A stretch of DNA of 64,000 bases, from NCBI RefSeq assembly GCF_963678185.1, contig NZ_OY782757.1, positions 3,190,001-3,254,000 of the forward strand. Direction: 5' to 3'. Made by a program: the position numbers and the translations under genes. The notes below the pieces were generated by a model. The model had not been told where the DNA came from. It made no database searches and saw only the letters and a program-made list of their open reading frames with translations. Shown piece after piece: positions 57,692 to 64,000 of this stretch. Numbering within the stretch: the first letter of the stretch is position 1; each line of letters begins with the position of its first letter. The DNA is from an uncultured Tolumonas sp. GTDB taxonomy: Bacteria; Pseudomonadota; Gammaproteobacteria; Enterobacterales; Aeromonadaceae.

Positions 57692-58788
57692 TTCTCCTTA
57701 TGCCAAAACAATCGGATGCGTTGCCATAAGCGTGTGTTGGCAAGGTTCATCGGTACAGCCAGGAACAAAGTAAACAATAGCGGTTGTAGATATAACCCTG
57801 GCATGGCAGGTAGATGCCCTTTTTCTACCGCAGATTCGCCAGCACTGAGCAACAAGAAATAACTCAGATAGAGCAAAACGGCAGGCAGCAGTTTGGCATA
57901 ACGGCCTTGGCGTGGATTCACCATCGCCATGGGCACGGCAATTAGCGTTAAGATCGGAATCGATAGCGGTAAGGCGATGCGCCATTGCCATTCGGCAATT
58001 TCTTTCGTATCCGTGCTGTGATAGAGTTGTTGCGATGGGATGGCGCCGGATTTACGACTCGACGGTTCAATGTCTTTACGCTGGATCTGTGCTTTGTATT
58101 GCGTAAATTCGGCAACACTAAATTCAGTTGCAGGCGGCGTGCCCGCATAGCGTTTGCCATTGTTTAATGTCACCCACGGTATCCCTTTCTCATCTGTGGT
58201 CAGATTGCCATCGCTGGCCACCACAATTGCAGCTTCTTCCGGTTTATCACTGTGTTGTAATAAAAAAATCCGTTGCAGGCTACGTCCGCTTTTCTGTACA
58301 TCTTCGACATAGGCGACCAGTTTCCCGTCATCCAGATTGAGAAAACGGCCACTTTCCAGTGGTACCGCCAACGGATCTGATTTGGCTTCATCCAGCAGTT
58401 GCGTTTGTTTTTCCCGCGCCATCGGCGCCAGCCACATAGTGTTAGTTACAGCAACCGCTGTCGTCAGGAAGGCCAGCACCAAGCTCACTTTCATGATATA
58501 GCCAGGGCCAACACCGATCGCGCGTAATACCGTCATTTCACTGTCGGCATAGAGGCGGCCATGTGCAAACAAAATGGCAATAAATAAACTGATGGGTAAC
58601 AGCAATAAACCCATGTATGGAATGTTGAGCAGCATCAATTGACCAATCAATGATACTGGTATGGAACCATCTGCAGCTTTCGATAACGTGCGGATGAACT
58701 GCTGACTGGTAAAAATCAGTAGCAGGATCAGCAGGATTGAAAGCTGCGTTTTGAGTGTTTCTTTAAATATATAACGGAAAACTATCAC
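57685..58788 (-). CDS. lptF: LPS export permease LptF, 367 aa
   Basis: Partner permease of LptG in LptB2FG. The frame is open to 58944, but the family N-terminus is MIVFRYIFKETLKTQ, from the GTG at 58788 with GAGG upstream, so that start is used. It has helices at the N-terminus (LSILLILLLIFTSQQFIRTL, MGLLLLPISLFIAILFAHGR), a periplasmic jellyroll in the centre and C-terminal helices (WRIALPLSIPILTLIAVPMA). It is divergent from pepA with a 165-base intergenic region, the common gammaproteobacterial arrangement. Confidence 0.95.
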   Translation of the reverse strand: MIVFRYIFKETLKTQLSILLILLLIFTSQQFIRTLSKAADGSIPVSLIGQLMLLNIPYMGLLLLPISLFIAILFAHGRLYADSEMTVLRAIGVGPGYIMKVSLVLAFLTTAVAVTNTMWLAPMAREKQTQLLDEAKSDPLAVPLESGRFLNLDDGKLVAYVEDVQKSGRSLQRIFLLQHSDKPEEAAIVVASDGNLTTDEKGIPWVTLNNGKRYAGTPPATEFSVAEFTQYKAQIQRKDIEPSSRKSGAIPSQQLYHSTDTKEIAEWQWRIALPLSIPILTLIAVPMAMVNPRQGRYAKLLPAVLLYLSYFLLLSAGESAVEKGHLPAMPGLYLQPLLFTLFLAVPMNLANTRLWQRIRLFWHKEKC

Positions 58789-58953
58789 GCAGGCCTCGGG
58801 AAAACTTGTAATTACTGGCGAATCGCTAAAAAATAGTTGCCTTAATTCCATTTTATGATGTTTTGCGTACCGAACCTGTTCATCCTGAACGGGTGGGTCG
58901 GCCTCTATTATCGACCAATCGGTGGGCTTTGTCTTTAGTAGCAAGGAGTCCTC

Positions 58954-60456
58954 ATGGAATTCGGCGTTAAAAGCGGCAGCCCGGAGAAGCAGCGCAGTGC
59001 CTGTATCGTGGTCGGTGTATTCGAACCACGTCGGTTATCTGCGGTGGCGGAGCAACTGGATCGCGTCAGCGATGGTTATCTGAGTTCGTTGTTGCGTCGT
59101 GGTGATCTGGAGGGTAAAACCGGCCAGATGTTGTTGCTGCATCAAGTTCCCGGGGTGTTGAGTGAGCGGGTGTTGCTGGTAGGGTGTGGTAAAGAACGTG
59201 AGCTGGATGAGCGTCAGTTCAAACAGATCATTCAAAAAACTATCAGCACATTGAATGAAACCGGATCGATGGAAGCGGTCTGCTTTTTGACAGAATTACA
59301 TGTCAAAGGACGGGATGCCTACTGGAAAGTAAGACAAGCGGTCGAAACTGCGCAAAACAGTCTTTACACGTTTGATCAATTTAAGACGAATAAGGCGGAA
59401 TTACGCCGTCCGCTGCGTAAACTGGTGTTTAACGTAGCAACACGTCGTGAGCTGTCGATTGGTGAAAAAGCGATTGCGCATGGTTTAGCGGTATCGAACG
59501 GCATGAAAATTTGCCGTGATGTCGCCAATATGCCGCCTAATATTTGTACGCCAGCCTATCTGGCATCACAGGCGCGTCGTCTGGCGGATAGTAGCCAATA
59601 CATCACCACTAAGGTGATTGGCGAACAGCAAATGGCCGAGCTTGGTATGAATGCCTATCTGGCAGTGGCGCGTGGTTCGTCTAACGAAGCCATGATGTCG
59701 GTGATGGAATATAAAGGCCACCCGGATGCCAAACCATTGGTATTGGTGGGAAAAGGGCTGACGTTCGACTCGGGTGGTATTTCGATCAAACCGGCTGATG
59801 GCATGGATGAGATGAAATACGACATGGGTGGTGCGGCGTCGGTATTAGGCACCATGACCGCCCTGGCTGAACTGAAACCGCCGATCAATGTGATCGGTGT
59901 GTTGGCGGGTGCGGAGAATATGCCTGACGGTAAAGCTTACCGCCCAGGTGATATTCTGACCTCGATGTCAGGCCAGACCATTGAAGTATTAAATACCGAT
60001 GCGGAAGGGCGTCTGGTATTGTGTGACGTTCTCACCTATGTGGAGCGCTTTGAGCCGGAATCCGTGATTGATATCGCGACGCTGACCGGCGCTTGCGTGA
60101 TTGCGCTCGGTAGTCATGCCAGTGGTTTGATGTCGAATCATAACCCGCTGGCGCATGAACTGCTGAATGCATCGGAATTGTCAGGCGACAAAGCGTGGCG
60201 TTTACCGCTGTGGGATGAATATCAGGAACAGATCGAAAGTCCGTTTGCCGATATGGTGAACACCGGCGGTCGTCCGGCAGGCGCCATTACTGCAGGAGCA
60301 TTCCTGAGTCGTTTCACGAAAAAATATAACTGGGCGCATCTGGATATTGCCGGAACCGCCTGGAAATCAGGTAAAGAGAAAGGTTCGACCGGACGTCCGG
60401 TGCCATTGCTGACGCAGTTCTTGTTGAACCGCGCTGGCGTAGAAGTCGACGATTAG
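58954..60456 (+). CDS. pepA: Leucyl aminopeptidase PepA, 500 aa
   Basis: M17 cytosolic aminopeptidase that trims N-terminal residues from peptides; in E. coli the same protein also binds DNA at Xer sites and the carAB promoter. The N-terminal domain (1-165) is followed by the catalytic domain with the two-zinc site: [29 protein letters not shown], and the signature [10 protein letters not shown]. The start is supported by AAGGAG. Hexameric by family. Confidence 0.96.
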   Translation: MEFGVKSGSPEKQRSACIVVGVFEPRRLSAVAEQLDRVSDGYLSSLLRRGDLEGKTGQMLLLHQVPGVLSERVLLVGCGKERELDERQFKQIIQKTISTLNETGSMEAVCFLTELHVKGRDAYWKVRQAVETAQNSLYTFDQFKTNKAELRRPLRKLVFNVATRRELSIGEKAIAHGLAVSNGMKICRDVANMPPNICTPAYLASQARRLADSSQYITTKVIGEQQMAELGMNAYLAVARGSSNEAMMSVMEYKGHPDAKPLVLVGKGLTFDSGGISIKPADGMDEMKYDMGGAASVLGTMTALAELKPPINVIGVLAGAENMPDGKAYRPGDILTSMSGQTIEVLNTDAEGRLVLCDVLTYVERFEPESVIDIATLTGACVIALGSHASGLMSNHNPLAHELLNASELSGDKAWRLPLWDEYQEQIESPFADMVNTGGRPAGAITAGAFLSRFTKKYNWAHLDIAGTAWKSGKEKGSTGRPVPLLTQFLLNRAGVEVDD

Positions 60457-60511
60457 CACAGTCGACCCATTAAGATGAAAATAGGATAGGGCGGCAACGC
60501 CCTTTTACTGC

Positions 60512-60973
60512 ATGCCACATGTCACTTTTTATTTACTGCCGGACGACACTGCGACCACGCCGCTGAACAATGGTTTAAGCCACGCGGTGGCGGTGTTAGC
60601 TTGCCAGTTAACGACAGCGCGATTCCGCCAGAATCAAACGCTGTTTTTGTTGGCACAGACCCAAGAACATGCCGAGCAATTAGACGAAATGCTGTGGCAG
60701 CAAGATCCGAATAGTTTTGTGCCACATGGTCTTTCTGATGAGGCCACGGTGACACAAGCCCCTGTTGAGATTGGCACTGGTATGCCAAAACGCAGTCGAC
60801 AGGTGCTGATTAATTTGGCCGATAGCATTCCGCCATTTGCTAATCGTTTTGCTCAGATCATTGATTTCGTTCCTGCGGACGAATCGCAAAAACAACAGGC
60901 GCGCGACCGCTATAAGCAATATCGGGCGCTGGGTTTCACGCTGGAGACGGTGCCTGCACCGACACTCCCATAA
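60512..60973 (+). CDS. holC: DNA polymerase III chi subunit, 153 aa
   Basis: Links the clamp loader to single-strand binding protein. It has the family start HVTFYLLPDDT, the helix AVLACQLTTARFRQNQTLFLLA, and the typical end QARDRYKQYRALGFTLETVP. It lies 55 bases after pepA and 15 before valS; pepA-holC-valS is the usual gammaproteobacterial cluster. Confidence 0.93.
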   Translation: MPHVTFYLLPDDTATTPLNNGLSHAVAVLACQLTTARFRQNQTLFLLAQTQEHAEQLDEMLWQQDPNSFVPHGLSDEATVTQAPVEIGTGMPKRSRQVLINLADSIPPFANRFAQIIDFVPADESQKQQARDRYKQYRALGFTLETVPAPTLP

Positions 60974-60988
60974 GACAGATGAAGACAG

Positions 60989-63841
60989 ATGGAAAAGACG
61001 TTTAATCCAAACGCCATTGAACAGGCGATGTACCAGCACTGGGAAGAACAGGGCTATTTCAAACCAAGCGGCGACACCAGCAATGGCAGCTACTGTATCG
61101 TGATCCCGCCACCAAACGTGACGGGCAGCCTGCACATGGGTCATGCGTTCCAGCAGACCATCATGGATTCGCTGATCCGTTATCAGCGTATGCTGGGCAA
61201 AAATACCTTGTGGCAGGCGGGTACTGACCATGCCGGTATTGCGACTCAGATGGTAGTGGAACGTAAGATCGCCGCCGAAGAGGGCAAGACACGCCACGAT
61301 TATGGTCGTAATGCGTTCATCGACAAGATCTGGCAATGGAAGGAAGAGTCTGGCGGCACCATCACCCGTCAGATGCGTCGTTTAGGCGCCTCTGTGGATT
61401 GGGATCGTGAAGCGTTCACCATGGACCCTGCTCTGTCACATGCGGTACAGGAAGTGTTTGTGCGTCTGTATGAACAAGATCTGATCTATCGCGGTAAACG
61501 TCTGGTGAACTGGGATCCGAAACTGCACACCGCAATCTCTGATCTGGAAGTGGAAAACAAAGAAGTCAAAGGCCACATGTGGCATCTGCGTTATCCGCTG
61601 GCGGATGGCGAAAAAACTGCCGAAGGCAAAGATTACCTGATCGTGGCAACCACCCGTCCGGAAACTATGCTGGGTGACACGGCAGTGGCGGTGAATCCGG
61701 AAGATCCGCGTTACAAGGCACTGATCGGCAAGTTTATCGAACTGCCGCTGGTGGGCCGTCGTATTCCGATCGTGGCGGATGAACATGCGGACATGGAAAA
61801 AGGCACTGGTTGTGTGAAGATCACCCCGGCGCACGATTTCAACGATAACGAAGTCGGTAAACGTCAACACTTACCGATGATCAACATCTTCACACTGGAT
61901 GCCCACATTCGTGCGGAAGCGGAAGTGTATGACAGCAAAGGCAACCCAAGCGATGTGTATCCGGCGGCATTGCCGGCTGAGTTTGCGGGTTTAGAGCGTT
62001 ATGCAGCGCGTAAAGCGATCATCGCCGCACTCGAAGCCAAAGGTCTGATGGACGAGATCAAAGATCACGTGTTACAGCAGCCTTACGGCGACCGTGGTGG
62101 TGTACCAATCGAACCGATGCTGACCGACCAGTGGTATGTGCGTGCTGATGTGCTGGCGAAACCCGCGATTGAAGCGGTGGAAGATGGCCGTATTCAGTTC
62201 GTGCCGAAACAGTATGAAAACATGTATTTCTCTTGGATGCGTGACATTCAGGACTGGTGTATTTCCCGTCAGTTATGGTGGGGCCACCGTATTCCTGCTT
62301 GGTACGACAACAACGGTAACGTGTATGTTGGCCGTGATGAAGTGGAAGTACGTGCGAACAATGGTTTAGCGGCTGATGTGGCGTTACGTCAGGATGATGA
62401 CGTGCTGGACACGTGGTTCAGCTCAGCATTGTGGACTTTCTCAACACTGGGCTGGCCGGAAAAAACACCTGAGTTGGAGATGTTCCACCCGACTGATGTG
62501 TTGGTGACTGGCTTTGACATTATTTTCTTCTGGGTTGCCCGCATGATCATGATGACCATGCACTTCGTGAAAAACGAAGATGGCACGCCACAAGTGCCGT
62601 TTAAGACGGTGTATGTGACGGGTCTGATCCGTGATGAAGAGGGCCAGAAGATGTCGAAATCCAAGGGCAACGTGCTTGACCCATTGGATATGATCGACGG
62701 TATCTCATTGCCGGAGTTGCTAGAAAAACGTACCGGTAACATGATGCAGCCACAACTGGCTGAGAAGATCGGCAAACGCACCGAGAAGCAGTTCCCAGAA
62801 GGCATTGAAGCGCACGGCACCGATGCGCTGCGCTTTACTCTGGCGGCACTGGCGTCGACTGGTCGTGATATCAACTGGGACATGAAACGTCTGGATGGTT
62901 ACCGTAACTTCTGTAACAAACTGTGGAACGCCAGCCGTTATGTGCTGATGAACACCGAAGAGCAGGATTGCGGTTTTGCTGGTGGCGAAATGCAGTTCAG
63001 CTTGGCGGATCGTTGGATCACCTCACAGTTGCAACTGACCATTCAAGAGCTGCGTCATGCGATGGATACCTATCGCTTCGACCAAGCGGCGGGTGTGTTG
63101 TATGAGTTTATCTGGAACCAGTTTTGTGACTGGTATCTGGAGCTGACCAAGCCGGTATTGTGGCAGGGTAGCGAAGTCGAGCAGCGCGCCACGCGTCATA
63201 CACTGGTGACTGTGCTGGAAAGCCTGCTGCGTCTGGCACACCCGATTATGCCATTTATGACTGAATCAATCTGGAAGTCAGTGGCTCCGCTGGCAGGTAT
63301 TCATGCCGACACCTTGATGCTGCAAGCTTACCCTGAGTTTGATGCAGCGAAATTGGATGAAACCGCGTTGGCGGATCAGGAATGGGTGAAACAGTTTATC
63401 GTCAGCGTGCGTAACATTCGTGCTGAGATGAACGTGGCGCCAAGTGTACCGTTGACCGTGTTGTTGAAAGCCGATGCGCTGGACAGCCAACGTGCGGCAG
63501 ACAACGCAGCGTTCCTGAAATCACTGGCTAAGCTGGAAAGCATCACGGTGCTGGCGGCTACTGACGCAGAACCTTTATCAGTGAAGAAGCTGATCGGGAA
63601 CACTGAGCTGTTGATCCCGATGGCAGGTCTCATCGACAAAGACGCGGAACTGGCGCGTCTGGCGAAAGAAGTTGAGAAACTGGAAAAAGAGTGTGGCCGT
63701 ATCGAAGGCAAACTGGGTAACGAAGCCTTTGTGGCGAAAGCGCCAGAAGCGGTGATCGCCAAAGAGCGCGAAAAACTGACCGATTACCAAAGTCAGCTGA
63801 CCAAACTCAAAGAACAGCAAGAAACCATCAAATCACTGTAA
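60989..63841 (+). CDS. valS: Valyl-tRNA synthetase, 950 aa
   Basis: Class I aminoacyl-tRNA synthetase charging tRNA-Val. HIGH motif in [15 protein letters not shown] near residue 42, editing domain ([15 protein letters not shown]), KMSKS motif in [14 protein letters not shown], anticodon-binding domain and a C-terminal tRNA-binding coiled coil ([20 protein letters not shown]). Length fits the E. coli enzyme. It is followed by a terminator. Confidence 0.98.
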   Translation: MEKTFNPNAIEQAMYQHWEEQGYFKPSGDTSNGSYCIVIPPPNVTGSLHMGHAFQQTIMDSLIRYQRMLGKNTLWQAGTDHAGIATQMVVERKIAAEEGKTRHDYGRNAFIDKIWQWKEESGGTITRQMRRLGASVDWDREAFTMDPALSHAVQEVFVRLYEQDLIYRGKRLVNWDPKLHTAISDLEVENKEVKGHMWHLRYPLADGEKTAEGKDYLIVATTRPETMLGDTAVAVNPEDPRYKALIGKFIELPLVGRRIPIVADEHADMEKGTGCVKITPAHDFNDNEVGKRQHLPMINIFTLDAHIRAEAEVYDSKGNPSDVYPAALPAEFAGLERYAARKAIIAALEAKGLMDEIKDHVLQQPYGDRGGVPIEPMLTDQWYVRADVLAKPAIEAVEDGRIQFVPKQYENMYFSWMRDIQDWCISRQLWWGHRIPAWYDNNGNVYVGRDEVEVRANNGLAADVALRQDDDVLDTWFSSALWTFSTLGWPEKTPELEMFHPTDVLVTGFDIIFFWVARMIMMTMHFVKNEDGTPQVPFKTVYVTGLIRDEEGQKMSKSKGNVLDPLDMIDGISLPELLEKRTGNMMQPQLAEKIGKRTEKQFPEGIEAHGTDALRFTLAALASTGRDINWDMKRLDGYRNFCNKLWNASRYVLMNTEEQDCGFAGGEMQFSLADRWITSQLQLTIQELRHAMDTYRFDQAAGVLYEFIWNQFCDWYLELTKPVLWQGSEVEQRATRHTLVTVLESLLRLAHPIMPFMTESIWKSVAPLAGIHADTLMLQAYPEFDAAKLDETALADQEWVKQFIVSVRNIRAEMNVAPSVPLTVLLKADALDSQRAADNAAFLKSLAKLESITVLAATDAEPLSVKKLIGNTELLIPMAGLIDKDAELARLAKEVEKLEKECGRIEGKLGNEAFVAKAPEAVIAKEREKLTDYQSQLTKLKEQQETIKSL

Positions 63842-63856
63842 TAGTCTGATTTGATA

Positions 63857-63890
63857 TGAAAAAAGCGCTGATATTTCAGCGCTTTTTTTT
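63857..63890. terminator. Terminator after valS, shared with the LysR-type gene
   Basis: Stem AGCGCTGA / TCAGCGCT with loop TATT, an A-run before and eight T after. It works for both convergent genes; the stop codon of the leftward gene lies inside the stem. Confidence 0.9.
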
Positions 63891-64000
63891 ATCCAGCTGA
63901 TTAGCCAGAAAATCAAGTAACACCCGTACCCGATGGGGCACATAACGATTACTCGGCAGGATCGCGTAAATGCCTAAATCCGGTGTCGCAAACTCATCCA
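63876..64000 (-). CDS. LysR-family transcriptional regulator, C-terminal part (runs off the window)
   Basis: The frame DEFATPDLGIYAILPSNRYV then PHRVRVLLDFLANQLDKKKR before a TGA matches the C-terminal end of LysR-type effector domains (YAxxPSxRYLPxRVRxFIDFL). Only about 40 residues are present; the rest lies beyond the right edge. The target genes cannot be judged. Confidence 0.75.
   Translation of the reverse strand, partial: DEFATPDLGIYAILPSNRYVPHRVRVLLDFLANQLDKKKR

Noticed and set aside
58789..58944. LptF starting 52 codons further upstream
   Set aside because: The extra residues are not seen in LptF, and the GTG at 58788 has a good ribosome site and the exact family start.
60680..61336. 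218-aa minus-strand frame across holC and valS
   Set aside because: Antisense shadow of two well-identified core genes.

Overview
The window looks like a gammaproteobacterial chromosome. The right end (about 56.0-64.0 kb) carries the core order RDD protein, lptG-lptF, pepA, holC, valS, and then the start of a LysR-type gene. The protein sequences and the moderate base composition suggest Aeromonadales (Aeromonas/Tolumonas type); this genus-level guess is inference. From tRNA-Leu (55.6 kb) leftward, everything is an accessory island built by nested mobile elements.

Left end to 18.2 kb: remains of an IS3-family element (485-975), interrupted by a complete-looking 17.2 kb transposon (976-18206). 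The transposon has IS21-type istA and istB genes and a divergent pair (a 91-aa winged-helix-like protein and an unknown 361-aa protein). Its cargo is a type I secretion operon: ABC exporter, HlyD-type adaptor, small membrane protein and a 2782-aa RTX protein with a lipase-like N-terminus. Both ends start TGCG and contain four or five TTGCAT sites spaced 22-23 bp apart.

18.2-26.1 kb: chromosome-like genes, namely a beheaded cupin gene, a DUF2845 protein, a NUDT6-like Nudix hydrolase, a hexapeptide acyltransferase, an isochorismatase-like hydrolase, a GH42 fragment, a ParD-like/methionine aminopeptidase pair and a large UvrD/HelD-type helicase. 26.4-40.4 kb: AT-rich, plasmid- or phage-like DNA. 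It holds an AcrVA2-like operon, two paralogous superfamily 2 helicases resembling herpesvirus UL9 origin-binding proteins or cyanobacterial CyRepA1, a Phd/ParE toxin-antitoxin pair, a diguanylate cyclase, an operon containing a catalytically dead phosphatase homologue, and a coiled-coil gene split by an amber codon. Upstream of both helicases lie inverted repeats around a (TA)n palindrome, an architecture like herpesvirus oriS.

40.5-49.6 kb: the 5' half of the same IS3 element, then a second, inverted and truncated copy of the transposon (exporter, adaptor, membrane protein and a 1335-aa RTX protein without its C-terminus). Target duplications of the IS3 (CGA) and of the transposon (GCATA) match only if 18.2-41.0 kb is re-inverted, so the two transposon arms have recombined and flipped the central 22.8 kb.

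49.6-55.8 kb: a diguanylate cyclase fragment cut by an IS5 (1195 bp), a mobilization module (relaxase, accessory protein, inverted repeats suitable for an oriT or operator), tRNA-Leu(CAA), and a 5' tRNA-Leu fragment that marks the island/core boundary.

The most notable points are the cargo transposon with helically phased ends, the flip reconstructed from target duplications, and the UL9-like helicase/oriS-like site pairing.
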